NCBI GenBank assembly: GCA_914767885.1 | Contig: CAJZBQ010000032.1 | Location: 496,001 to 560,000, forward strand | Length of the DNA: 64,000 nucleotides | DNA from: Blepharisma stoltei | Taxonomy: Eukaryota; Ciliophora; Heterotrichea; Heterotrichida; Blepharismidae | Reading direction: 5' to 3' | In this document: piece after piece, positions 22,305 through 33,500 of the stretch | How positions within the stretch are numbered: position 1 is the stretch's first letter | How the letters are laid out: each line of letters begins with the position of its first letter | Notes under the pieces: generated by a model | Seen by the model: the letters and a program-made list of their open reading frames with translations, nothing else | Told to the model about the DNA's origin: nothing | Databases searched by the model: none | Translations under genes and position numbers: made by a program

Positions 22305-22703
22305 CTCCCTTCTCCGTGAGCGAACAAAAAAAAGATTTTGTTCGGTCACAAATGGAGGTGATCCATTTTTAATATAGTGAACTACACTGACTGGCACGGG
22401 GTGCTTTTGGCTCAGTTTTCGAGCCAAAAGCACCCCGCGCCAGTCAGTGTAGTTAACTATATATTTTATTGTAATATATTTTTTTCAAAAATTGGAAAAG
22501 AAATATTAATTTAATTTGCAAAGTTTATGATTTAAAATACAAGATGTTTAAATTAAACAGAGTTAGTTAGAAATTTCATTATACTAATATCACTTTTATT
22601 AAAATTTGTTCTAAACAAAAAATTATATTAAACAATTTTTTGTTCGCTGAGGGTGTGCTTTTGGGAATTTTTCAATAGTTTGGTTCGCTCACGAAGGGGG
22701 GAG
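22305..22703 (-). mobile_element. Diverged family-1 MITE with TGA target duplication, carrying an inner hairpin
   Basis: The hairpin end is at the left and both ends keep the GTGAGCGAAC-type box. The flanks are TGA at 22302-22304 and 22704-22706, a variant of the usual TWA. Its AT-rich core has been entered by a separate palindrome (22366-22452). It lies between genes. Confidence 0.85.
22366..22452. repeat. Near-perfect 87-bp palindrome (40-bp arms)
   Basis: The arms run ATAGTGAACTACACTGACTG on to GGTGCTTTTGGCTC, then a 7-nt loop, then the complement. The arms differ at only about two positions. Its base composition contrasts with the AT-rich MITE core around it, and TATA lies at both sides. 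Confidence 0.85.
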
Positions 22704-22769
22704 TGAGTAAATAATATTTTCAATTGAAAATTTAGAGTATTTATATATTAATATATGATTCATATTTGC

Positions 22770-23916
22770 CTACTTTTCCGAACAATGCTGAAATGTGTCT
22801 TTCGGAGTAAAATGAGGGAATAGGAATTCATTCATATCAAATGGTGGCTGATCGTTCAAAGAATCTTGTCTAATTGCGCCTGAATCTTGTCTCATAGCAC
22901 CTGAAAATCCCTGACATGAATCACTTCTTAAATAGCTTTGGAGTGAGTCGCATCTTATATAGCTTTGAATTGAGTCTGATCGATTATAAGATTGCAGAGA
23001 ATCTTGATGTGAAATCTACATAGAAACTTACTAAGCTCTCTGCAGGTATAGGATTCAAAAAGAGATCCCAATTAAACACTGATGGAATTTCCTCAACCGG
23101 TTTTGGGATATTGTTTTGCTGTGCCATGTAAAAATTATTCATCAAAGGAGACTCAAAAATACTAGTAGCTTCTGATATCTCCTGTTGTGGGATTGGCGTG
23201 GAATTGGATATGGTTATCTCTGGCCTGGGCTTAGATTTTGGTTTGGTCTGTGGAGGAGGAAGAGGGGAAGGGTTTTCCTTCTGCGTTTCATAAAGAGAAT
23301 ACAGAATTGACGAGCCTTCATCGTCAGCAGATTTTACTTCTTTACCCTCTGGCTTAACTTCTTTAATAGCTTGCAATCTTGAAGATTTTCGCCTGCATAA
23401 ATTTTACAAATTTTGCTCGACTTCTGGCTTAGCTTTTTTACGATCCGAAGGAATCATTAAGAGACTCACAACATCTGGCTTTTGGATCAGTTCGGAAATA
23501 GAGCCACTAATTCTTTGATTTTCAGGGACTTTTCGATTATAACGCCTTAAATTTCTTCGAATGGTGCTATAAAAATAGTTTTTTATGGCGTTTTCTGTTC
23601 TCCCTGGAAGAAAAGTGGCGATTTTCGACCAACAATTTCCATGAAGTTTTTGGCTTTCAAAAAGTGTCTTTTCCTCTTCAACGGTCCACCAACCAATTTT
23701 TATCTCAGGATCCAAGTGGTTAAACCATCTCTCTCTGCATTGCTTGCCAGATCTATATAAGGATTACTTTCCTCTAATCCCGTATCTGTCGCTTAAAGCT
23801 TTGGTAATTTGAGTTCAATGCTTAAGTCCAAACTCTTTAACAAGAGCAGCAATGGCGTCGTCTGCCTACATAGATCGCACCTCTTGAGACCATAACTCTC
23901 GATCATATTTCGGCAT
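22770..23916 (-). CDS. R2R3-type Myb transcription factor
   Basis: With four tiny introns removed the gene encodes 361 aa. Two Myb repeats occupy about residues 5-110: the first has the Trp pattern ELWSQE...HWTQI...RERWFNHL, the second IGWWTVEEEK...NCWSKIATFLPGRTENAIKNYF, which keeps the DNA-recognition helix of Myb proteins. The middle is Pro/Lys-rich. The C-terminal part repeats DSLQSYxRSD-like units about four times, possible phosphorylation sites. Acts in the nucleus by family role; target genes unknown. Confidence 0.93.
23016..23031 (-). other. 16-nt intron in the Myb gene
   Basis: GTAAGTTTCTATGTAG on the minus strand; removal joins ESL to ISHQDSLQSY. Confidence 0.88.
23393..23407 (-). 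other. 15-nt intron in the Myb gene
   Basis: GTAAAATTTATGCAG; removal joins VEQNL to RKSSRLQ and skips an in-frame TAA. Confidence 0.9.
23753..23767 (-). other. 15-nt intron in the Myb gene
   Basis: GTAATCCTTATATAG; removal joins GIRGK to SGKQCRERWF inside the first Myb repeat. Confidence 0.92.
23866..23880 (-). other. 15-nt intron in the Myb gene
   Basis: GTGCGATCTATGTAG; removal joins ELWSQE to ADDAIAALVKEF near the start of the first Myb repeat. Confidence 0.9.
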
Positions 23917-24325
23917 ATTTAGAGATTATTTGTAATATAAATTTTGTAACCTATTTCTTAATGGTTCTTATTATGGTGAGAAAATATTTGTTTCAGGTTT
24001 CACTTCGCTCTTTATAAGAAATATGATGAGAATTAATAATAATAAAGCGGTGGCGGGCTAAAATTTAAAGGATCCATAAGAATGCAGAGTTTTTGAAAAA
24101 TTGTTATACTCTGGTCTTTGCTTTATTCAGCTTTGCAGGCTCAACTATTAAAGAAAATGGTCGACAAATAGAATAAAGCTGTAATAAGTGCTTATCTCAT
24201 ATGGTATTTAGTCTTAACTTTTAATTAAGAAGATGAAAGATAGCCACATCAAGAAATCTACTGATCAAATAAATAAAAAATAATTTTAAAAGATATTTGA
24301 AACTCTATAGGATTTGTGTAAAGAA
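23917..24325. other. AT-rich intergenic stretch
   Basis: Presumed promoter side of the Myb gene and 3' side of the CX3C gene. No other feature seen. Confidence 0.6.
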
Positions 24326-24724
24326 TTACATTTCATATATGAACTTATTTAATTCAGCCTCTAAATTTATCTGACTTAGCAATTCCAATGTTGACTTTAT
24401 GCAATCATCAGAACATTCAATCATTTCCTTTTTTCCTCTGCAATCACTTATGCATCTAGGGTATTTTGCAATTGTTTTACGAAGCTCTTTTTCAATATAC
24501 CAATAAAAATCACTTACGATCTCTTGGCATTTTGGCAGGCAAGTCTCACCAGTTGGATCTTCATTATTTGCGCACTCTTTTGCACAATTTCATGCAATTT
24601 TTTTCATTCTTGGCATAATTACTTTAGCTTTAACTTCGAAAAAGTCCTTGAAAAAATTTAGAAAGTCTGGATGTTTTCAGATTGTATCAAGGTGCCTCTC
24701 AACAAAAAAGTTTTCCTCATCCAT
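24326..24724 (-). CDS. Small four-CX3C protein
   Basis: A 132-aa frame from 24724 to 24326 with three TGA Trp codons, which is why a standard-code search misses it. It is mostly helical and has four CX3C motifs (CAKEC, CLPKC, CISDC, CSDDC), suggesting two antiparallel disulfide-linked helical hairpins of the twin-CX3C type found in mitochondrial intermembrane-space proteins such as small Tim chaperones. The spacing is longer than in small Tims, so the assignment is only structural. Its start lies 17 bp from the end of the next gene upstream. Confidence 0.75.
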
Positions 24725-24740
24725 ATTTATATTATGTTCA

Positions 24741-26045
24741 TTATTTAGAAATAGGTGGAACAATATCATAACTTCCTGGTCCAGGAACCCAAGAAGCATT
24801 TTTCTGAACTTCATCTAGTAATGATTTTGTTTTATATGGATTTATCACTGCTGTTCTATCTCGCTTAAAAATATGATTTTTAGTATATGCAAGATCAATA
24901 TCTTTATAATTCCCAACAGGCGGGATAAATCTTGTAAGATGAGCTCGTAAATTAACAGCATTTGGAGTTTTGCTTTTAGGGATAATAAAGCTTTGGTTAC
25001 CTTCTTGCTTTTTTAATGCTTTTTCAACACCATCATGATACACCCCAGGGCCAAGCTTGTCTTTATCTTTAGGCTTTTTAGGCTGGGTTTTAACCATTTT
25101 TGGTATAGGAGATTTGTATTCAACTAATGAATGATTTAAGTTATATTTTCCAGGATCTGGAGACTGCTGGGCACGATAAATAGTTGTTGATATAAAATTC
25201 ATTTTTTCGCATTTGCTGCATATAAATTACTCAAATTTTCCGAGCTGTTTTTCTCTGCAAGGTTCATCTAGCTTTGGTAGATCTTTGAAATAAAAATTGC
25301 AAGCAGGGACGCTTTTACTTCTTTTTATCATTAAATCTATCTCACCTTTGCGTGACCCATTGAGAAACTTTCCATTTGGTTTTTCTCAATATCTCCTATA
25401 GTGTTTTTCTTTTGATTCTGTATACTTTCCAGGTTCTGGATCTTTTGCTCGCTTTTTTACTTCTGTAAAAGTATCTTTGCGCTTCTCTAAAGGGAATTTG
25501 GAAGCTCGGACAAGGTAAAGATGATTTTTTGGAGGAACATACCCATCAATTCCAAAAATATTTTTATGTGAGTTTATAATTGAGTACATTTCTTTTATTG
25601 GAAGAAGCTTAGGTTCTTGATTTTCATGGACTAACTCCCCCCCTCCGTGAGTGAACAAAACCATTAGAAAAATCCCTATTTTTTGCCCAAAAACCCACCT
25701 TCCGTGAGTGAACAAAAATTTTTTAATAGAAAAATGCTTTATGGAAAAAAATTTTGATATATAAATGATAATTAGCATAATGAAATCTAGAGCTAATTCT
25801 GTTTAATTTTAAACAAAATTGCTTTTTAAAACATAAATTTTATAAATAAAATTAATATTTGCTTTCCAAATTTTTGCGAATCAGGATTTTTTTAAATTTC
25901 GAAAAAAAATATTTTTTTATAAAATTTATATATAAATTTTTTTAAAAAAAAAAAAATTAACCCCCCTCCGTGAGTGAACAAAATTTTTTTGTTCACTCAC
26001 GGAGGGGGGGGGGAGTAAGGGCAATTCGGAGCATGAGTTTGACAT
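24741..26045 (-). CDS. STPGR (SHIPPO) repeat protein, probable axonemal protein
   Basis: The protein (301 aa) starts at 26045 and carries repeats of the Pro-Gly-x-Tyr type: DPEPGKYTES, SPDPGKYNLN, LGPGVYHDG, PPVGNYKDID and VPGPGSYDIVPP. Such STPGR repeats occur in ODF3-like and other proteins of cilia and microtubules. A MITE (25635-26015) lies after codon 10 and a 15-nt intron (25216-25230) in the middle; removing both gives an open frame. Basic, no membrane segment. Confidence 0.85.
25216..25230 (-). other. 15-nt intron in the STPGR gene
   Basis: GTAATTTATATGCAG; removal joins GKFD to KCEKMNFIS and skips the stop created at GAG TAA. Confidence 0.88.
25635..26015 (+). mobile_element. Family-1 MITE with TAA target duplication
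   Basis: A 381-bp near-consensus copy, hairpin end at the right, flanked by TAA at 25632-25634 and 26016-26018. It separates the first ten codons of the STPGR gene from the rest. Confidence 0.96.
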
Positions 26046-26776
26046 TTGTTATTTCCAAACAAATTATATTTGAAATATTTTGTAATATTTAATAATAATT
26101 AATTGTTGAAATTTAAAAATCTAACTATTCCTATAAACTAGTAAATCAAATGAAAAATGAGAATTATTGAAAAACAGCCCCCTTTTACGAATGCAAAAAA
26201 TTACTTATGTATACACTTTTCTTAAATATAATTAATGATTGCTATCATAGGATCTCTAGATAATCCTACATATTTAAACAATTTGCATTCTTAAAAAAAT
26301 TCTTTTTTAATATTTGCAAAGGAGAGATAAGTAAAGTGAATATGGCGATGAGCGAAAGAACTTATTAGATCTGTTTGTAATAACTGTATATCAAATTTAA
26401 AATATTAATCTTCTGCTCAATATGATTATGCCATATCTTAATCATTCATTTCTTTAATCTTAAACATTTAGATAAAAAGTTTAATTAGTCCCATCAAAAT
26501 ATGAGGGTAAAAGCAATAACCATTGAAAAATACATGCTAAAGATTTGATGATCTGCTTATTCCAGCTTTCGTATAAATTCTGCGTTTTAACTTTTTTTTA
26601 TGTCGTAACTTCCGAAACCATTTACTATGTAAATGCAACTAGATGCTGAATTTTATAAAAATGAGTTATAATTATCTTATGGACATTATATTTATCTGTC
26701 AGTAAATCAGAATATATTTGTAACCTCATTACTAAGACATTTATATATCCACGCACAGAATGTCCAGTAATAAAAA
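26046..26776. other. AT-rich intergenic stretch of 0.7 kb
   Basis: Lies between two divergent genes and presumably holds their promoters. I find no coding frame with the host code, no MITE end and no RNA gene. Confidence 0.6.
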
Positions 26777-27616
26777 ATGGGATCCTGTAACTCGAAACAA
26801 AGATATAGCATAAGCTTCTCAAGAAGTAGTTCTAGAAAACTTACACAAAACACACTTGTCTACGAAAGACAAAACACAAAACACACATCAATTGTACCCC
26901 TATCTAATCCTGCAAAGCCTAATAGAAGGCTTTTATTAGATTATTACGCAAACGAGAGCTCAAAAATGCCAAATAAAATTAAAAAATATTACGAAGCGAT
27001 TTTTGCAGAAGAAGAATTGGAGGTTTTAGAGATTGACCTTGAGCATGTTTCTTTTGACTTGAAATCAATTTACAATTTTAAGCTGATTTTGAATTTCTTT
27101 CAAAATCTGAGAGTTTTAAATTTGGGATATACAGACATGACCTCAGCAGATTTAAAACGAGTATACAAATCTATCGATAATTTAGTCCTGCTGGAAACAT
27201 TGTCGTTGAAAAATAACAAGATTGATCCTTCAGGAGGCGACTATTTATCAAAAATTATAAAGCACCTATTTAATTTGAAAAATCTATATTTACACAATAA
27301 TCAGCTTGGATCTGATGGGCTTCTAAAATTTTGTGAAGGACTACAGAATTTAAATAAGCTTGAAAAGCTTACTTTGGATAATAATAATTTGGAAGATAAT
27401 ACTGTTTTGAGACTCCTAGAAGCTTTAACCAACATGAAAAACCTCACCTGCCTAGGACTGAGTGAAAATGATATAACGTCCAAAATCGGAAAAGCACTTA
27501 TTGAGACTATAGATAACCTCCCGAAGCTTGCAATTCTCCGTCTTCACAACACACAATTACACCCAAAATATTTGATGATCATCGAAAACAAATTAAAATA
27601 CACAGTAAATTATTAA
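26777..27616 (+). CDS. Membrane-anchored LRR protein with N-myristoylation signal
   Basis: The 279-aa protein begins MGSCNSKQ, a good N-myristoylation site with an adjacent Cys for palmitoylation, so it is likely attached to a membrane. Residues about 85-270 hold six or seven ribonuclease-inhibitor type LRRs (LRVLNLGYTDMTSADL, LETLSLKNNKIDPSGGDYL, LKNLYLHNNQLGSDGL, LEKLTLDNNNLEDNTVL). Uninterrupted. Such proteins are usually binding scaffolds; the partner is unknown. Confidence 0.87.
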   Translation: MGSCNSKQRYSISFSRSSSRKLTQNTLVYERQNTKHTSIVPLSNPAKPNRRLLLDYYANESSKMPNKIKKYYEAIFAEEELEVLEIDLEHVSFDLKSIYNFKLILNFFQNLRVLNLGYTDMTSADLKRVYKSIDNLVLLETLSLKNNKIDPSGGDYLSKIIKHLFNLKNLYLHNNQLGSDGLLKFCEGLQNLNKLEKLTLDNNNLEDNTVLRLLEALTNMKNLTCLGLSENDITSKIGKALIETIDNLPKLAILRLHNTQLHPKYLMIIENKLKYTVNY

Positions 27617-27664
27617 AATATAAATAATTTTCTTTTAATTTTATTTCTCTTAAAACTAATTAAA

Positions 27665-28546
27665 ATGCATAGAACCGCATACCATGATGTCATGCCAAAA
27701 ACACTTTATTATAGAACAGATGGGTCTGGGCGTGACACATATATTGCATATGACAATGGAGGAGTCTTTCAATCTACTGCGAAATTCCCTTCAAGTCAGA
27801 CAGCGAAATCAGTAATTAGACCAAGAAGCTCATACTCAAGACCTTCAGCGAAGTCGTTAAGATATGCTCCAGATGGCTCTGGAAGAGATAGCTATATTAA
27901 GTGTGGGGACGGAGGTCTCCATGCCTCAAGTACACCTAAAGAGGGGTTAAGAGTATTTAATAATTATTTCTACAACAAAAAAAATTGAATTTAACTTCAT
28001 AAGAATACCAATTTTTAATATTTTGATTTTTTGTCTACCCCTTTTAATTTGTTCCTTATTGGATTAAAAATTTTAAATTTTAAAGAATCTCTATTTTTTA
28101 GATTATTGAGTTTTTTAAGCCCATGCTAATGACTAAAGCACTTCGGATGGTTGATTCCATAGCTTCTTGTCGTCTCAAAGCCTCTGAAAACAGGCTTATT
28201 AGGCACATCTTCCCAAGCTTTTGATAACTAATATATTTTTATATATATAAAAATTTGCATGATATAAAAAATCATTCGATCAAGAATGGGGTTAATTTTC
28301 CCAAATTTTAGGAATTTTTATAGTCAATCGTTCGATCAAGGATGGGGGGGAGTAAAGATTTTTTTATCAACTTTTCGGGAAAGTTTAAGAACCAATGATT
28401 GTTTTTTGACGAGGACAATTTCGGACCCATTTTCGTGGGCTCAGCTAACTTGGAGGGATAATAGGACTAGAAGTATTAGTAGAGAAAAGAAAAGACGAGT
28501 CCAAGATTGCGTTAATAGGCTTTATTATAACAAAAGAAGCCACTAA
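27665..28546 (+). CDS. DGSGRDxYI-motif protein, split by a family-2 MITE and probably frameshifted
   Basis: The N-terminal part repeats LYYRTDGSGRDTYI...DNGGV and LRYAPDGSGRDSYI...GDGGL, motifs I associate with ciliate axoneme-type small proteins. A family-2 MITE (27940-28352) follows ASSTPK. Downstream a frame encodes TFRESLRTND...RSISREKKRRVQDCVNRLYY and ends at 28546, a plausible C-terminus. The join leaves 1 nt too many; the run of seven T at 28358-28364 is the likely place of an indel or sequencing error. Alternatively the allele is a pseudogene. Confidence 0.6.
27940..28352 (-). mobile_element. Family-2 MITE, truncated at the left, with TAA target duplication
   Basis: Its right end carries the family-2 box (GATCAAGGATGGGGG) twice, and the body matches the longer copy at 45386-45934 in reverse over about 370 bp. 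The hairpin end is lacking. TAAAG lies at 27937-27941 and 28353-28357. Confidence 0.8.
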
Positions 28547-28763
28547 TTTAAAAAAAATTGAGTTATAGCAACTTACTTATTATTATTGTTTAATTTAATA
28601 TGGATAATATTTCTAAAAGTTATTAGAAAAATTAATCCTATTCTTAATGATTTTTTAGACTGTTTATACAAAAATATTCAAAAAACAGAGGTAAAAGCAG
28701 TTATTTTATATCTTGAATTAAAGTAAACTGCTTACATTTTAAGTCGCAAAATATAAATCAGTC

Positions 28764-30331
28764 ATGTCTGAGCTAAAGTTTAAAGGCTTTCCTTTCCGAA
28801 AAATCAAGGAAAAAAATATCCGTTCCAAAGTTCAACTGGAATTTATGGATACTTTACTTCAAGTAATTGCCAAGTCTCCTCACAAGATTTCCTTAAATAT
28901 CCCAGAAACTATTATTTATGGTTACGGAAATCAAGAACCTTATATGGTTTTTACAAATGACTTGGGCCATTTGATATCGGTAAAGGCTTCGAAAATCAGC
29001 TTGTAATTATTATAAAGAATTCATCGTTTTTTTAAGAGATGCTACTTTTTAAAAAGAAATCCTTTTCCAATTATAACTCATGAACCTTAATAGATCTCTA
29101 TACCCCAGCAGAACACCGACCAGAAAAATATGGTACAGGGCGCCTACTTTATACATATAAGTCTGATTAGGCGCCTTAAAACCATAAACGGAGATTTGCC
29201 ATTTTCGTTTTTACTTTTCAAAAAAGCTGGCAAGTACAAATTAATTTTGGAAATTAAAATGTATGGCCAATAATGATCTAAAATATTTCAGGAAGCTATA
29301 TCGTTTATAAGAGTGATAAAGGGAATTTAATGGACTCGTGCAGCACTATAATGAGCATTAAAGAAGGAATTGATCTATGGAAGTCTAAGCTAAAGGCCGA
29401 AGAGCCAGTTTTAATTCAAAGATATGTAGCTCCTTGTGCAATGTATATATCAAAACTACGGGCTTTTTATTTACCTTCAAAAGGGTTTGTGCAATGCAAG
29501 CTGATGAAAAATAAAATAAACATTAATGGTGAGATCACAAGCAGCATTCGAGGAACTCCAAAAAGGAGATCTGTTATTTTTAATGAAGATATACTGAAGC
29601 AGCCATTTGGAAATGATGACAAATTTTTGATTAGAAAATCTGAATTTATGCACTATGATGAAGCTGATTTCCCTATAAATAGTTCTATACATAATCAGCT
29701 GGAAGCTTTAAAAGCAATAATTGAAAAAGGAAATTTGTATGGGAAAATCAATGTCATGGAAATCCTGGCTGATTTTGTGCAGGATTATGACGAAAATTGG
29801 TATTTTATCAATATGGTCGGATTTAAGACAGAAAAAATAATTTCTGGAATTACTCCTGCATATTTCAGCGATAAAAAGCATAAAAGGCCATTTGTGAGGT
29901 CAAATTCTCAGCCAAAATACACTTCTCCTAAAAAATCATGAGGTCCAAAAATATTGCTAAATAACACTCAATTTATGAAATCACCAGAAATAACAATAAA
30001 TAACATTGAAAAACCTCGATCAGCAGCAAATAGTCCTGCATTTACAGACTATAGTAAAACTCCTCAAGATGCCAAGAGTGTTCCAATTGGAAATAAAAGA
30101 AAATCCCAGAGTTTTTCAAACGTTGCTGCTGATGTCACACATGATTATAAACATAGGAAAAATAGTGTTTCAGTTTTAAGGGAGGAAACGCTGAAAGATT
30201 TGACTTTTATTGCACAGCGTGAGAAATTATTGTTTAGTTTGCCTCAAAAAATAAAAAAATTGCAGAAAATCTCTTTATCGAAATCTCCTTGAAATATTGT
30301 TCTGCATAAGCATTTTAGTACGCAATCCTAA
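28764..30331 (+). CDS. Hypothetical protein of 447 aa with a 15-nt intron and a probable IES
   Basis: The frame starts at 28764 (MSELKFKGFPFRKIKEK), loses a 15-nt intron at 29003-29017 and needs removal of 29088-29296 to continue as THEP-YIVYKSDKGNL. TGA is Trp at 29939 and 30290; the stop is TAA at 30329. The central part ends in EILADFVQDYDENWYFINM, similar to a segment of the protein at 12021-13541. The C-terminus is basic and Ser-rich. Function not recognised. Confidence 0.7.
29003..29017 (+). other. 15-nt intron in the 447-aa hypothetical gene
   Basis: GTAATTATTATAAAG; removal joins ASKIS to LIHRFFKRCYF. Confidence 0.8.
29088..29296. mobile_element. Probable 209-bp TA-bounded IES
   Basis: The stretch has stops in the gene's frame. 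Deletion between TA at 29088-29089 and TA at 29297-29298 restores the frame. It contains an internal inverted repeat GGCGCCTA...TAGGCGCC. Terminal repeats are not evident, so the exact edges rest on frame alone. Confidence 0.5.
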
Positions 30332-30533
30332 ATTATGTATATTTATTTTCAGAATATTGATTGAAATTATGCAGTTAATTATAAACTTAAATTATGAATA
30401 TTAAGCCGAAATTAATTTTAGGTTCTTTCATAAATAATGACTATTTATTTAGCCTATTTATTTTATTTTCAATCACAAAGGCAATAATATTTAAAGAAAA
30501 TAAAATTATTACAAAGATATCAGAATAATTAAT

Positions 30534-33500
30534 TTATATTAATAATATCGAAAAGCATGAAGCAATTATAAAAGATGCTGATGATACTGTTAAATTCAAT
30601 GACCTTTTATCTGGGGAATCAGCAGTAGTCCAGTTGAGGGAAATAAGGTAAGAATCATCTAAAATATCAGGGTATACAGGGTAATTATTTGTGCAAATCA
30701 CATATAAACTATAATTTGTTGCAGCAGTAAGATTCCCAATTGTCAGATTTACATGCTCATTAGCGGAGACAGACACATTGGCAGCTATCTCAGGGCGGTT
30801 ATTTAAATTGTATCCATTATAAACTTGAAACGAATAAGGTATCCCAGGATCGTTAGTCCTAGGAATAGCAATAGCATAAATATTGCCATCAACTGTAAGT
30901 TCGCTATTTATGATAATTGTATTATAAGTGCTAGCACTGAGAATGCTTGGCGTCGTTGCAAAACTGCAAGGCTCCATATAAACTTCGACTCCTGCAATGC
31001 TTTGGGTAAGATCTAAATTTGTTAGCATGGAGCTGAGCTGGTTTTTCTTACTCCCCCCCCTCCGTGAGTGAGCAAAAACCATTAGAAAAATCCCTATTTT
31101 TTGCCCAAAAACCCACCCTCCGTGAGTGAACAAAACTTTTTTTATACAAAAATTTTTTATGGAAAAAAAAATTTTGATATATAAATGATAATTAGTATAA
31201 TGAAATCTAGAGCTAATTCTATTTAATTTTAAACGAATTGCTTTTAAAACATAAATTTTATAAATTAAATTAATATTTGCTTTCCAATTTTTGCGAATTA
31301 GGATTTTTTTAAATTTCGAAAAAAAATATTTTTTGTAAAATTTATATATAAATATTTTAAAAAAAAAAAAAATTAACCCCCCCTCCGTGAGTGAACAAAA
31401 TTTTTTTTTGTTCACTCACGGAGGGGGGGAGTTAGAGGCTAGGAGCTTGGTCATATAAATTGGCTTCCCATAGTTATCTGATGTAGGCTGGTCTAAAATG
31501 TAAAAGGTTACACTAGAGCTGATAACGGTATCGAGCCTTCTATTATGATTTGAAGGGGAGTCCGGATAATTTGGGTCAGTTTTTACACTGTCTTCTTTTT
31601 CAACTACTCTATCGCTATTTAGACTTAATAATAAAGCAACTGCTCCTCGAGCTTTATTTATATCATCTGTAGTTAAATATGATTGATCAAAATCAAGTTC
31701 TACTGATGCTGCTCGGTATCTTACATCAGTTTGAAAATTTAATTGAGTGTAATCTGAGTTAGCAAACCCTGATAAATCTTCAGAATAGATATAAAAAGAG
31801 TAAAAAGTTTGAGCTGTAAGCCCTGTGATGGTAATTGTTACATTGAGATTTGATAAAATTCTGGCTGAGCCATATCCGCTTTGAGTAGTTGAATATGGGG
31901 CTGGACCTCCTTTTCTCACTTCATCGAATGTAGGAGGAATGGTTCCCCTTAAAGCCCACGAATAATAGAGTTGGCATATCCTATTAGCCATCACAAAAAC
32001 TGAAGCAGAAGTTCTATTTGTAGATAATAAAATAGCATTGTATATAAGAGATGATCCACTTTGAGCGTAAACGCTAGTTTGCAAAGTTGTTTTTTGAAGA
32101 TAGAAGGAGTCTTTATTAGTTCCGTTAACTGAGATACTTATATAACCATATGGTGCTATAACGCCACCACTCACTGATACCGTGAAGTTCGACAAAATTT
32201 CTCCATCTGTAAAAGTCAGAGAATCAGTAGAAATGCTTACCCCATTAGATTCATAAAGATCTAAATTCACAGTCAAATCAGTATCAGGAGCATTGCTTAG
32301 CTGTACCAATACTGGTAGAGATGTGCCTCCTACAGGGATCGGAACAATATCTTCAATAGAAATATTTGCCAAAGGACTACTCGTCACGTTAAAATAGGTC
32401 TGTAAAAGTGGGGTATAGTAAGGAGGGGTTATTTCACCATTAGTAGTCCACTTAATGCTATATCTTCCTTCTGTCATAGAAGGTGGGACACTTATCCTGA
32501 AAGTCTTATATATTTCGCCAATTTGCACATCAATTCTTCCTGGAATGAAAGAAAACCCATCACAAGAAGGAATTAATGTCAAATTTAGCGCAGCTGGATA
32601 ATTAAATGACACAGGGATAAAGGTAGACATCGTCCCTGAGGTAACCTGAAAATCATTATTGTTATTTACTATAATCAAGGGGCCATTATAGTAGAAATTA
32701 AACCGGCTTGGGTTTAAATTTGGATATGACCTATCAACTATAATTGAGTTCCCTCCATCAAAGGTCTCGACTGTTATTTGCCTAGCTAGCCCAGAGAAAT
32801 TGGGGTTTGGGACATCATCATGATAAAGCATTAGAAATCCTGAATATTTTGTCGTTTGAGCATTCGCAATCATGACATCATAGTACAAATTGCAATCTGG
32901 GACACCAAGTGCCCAATATGAGCTTGATCTGCAATGAACTGAAGCTTCTGATAAGTCGTAATCTTTAGGGTACCTTACCCATATAGCTCCTCCATTTTCA
33001 GTAGTTGGGATATAATTGGAAGTCGTCATATTAAAGGTGTAGTAACTTACAAATCTAGCATATGGGTATAGAGTCGTGGTATGAACTACATCATTATACC
33101 CAGGAGCAGCTGATAGAGTAAGTTTCCCTGAATATTCATTAAGTTCCTGGTAAGAGTCACCTGTAATGATTCCGATCCAAAATTCGCCAGTCTGAGTTGA
33201 TGAATGGTAATTTGGATTTATGATACCATAGATTGATAAAGAAATCTGGCATGTTAAGCAAGATGGGAAATACTCAAACCCTGTTATAGATATCACATAG
33301 GAATGTGAATTTGCACAACTTAAAACTCCATTAAGTCCAGTACTATAGCACTTAAAGCTGTCTCCTAGCCTTTTATCATATTCTTCTGGGAAGGTAATTC
33401 TTATTTCAGCATCTGCCGAAATATCTATATTAGGGGTAAAAACAAAAGTATATGTTGCAATTTCTCCTTCATTTTGTGGGTAAAAATTAATTTCATTTAC

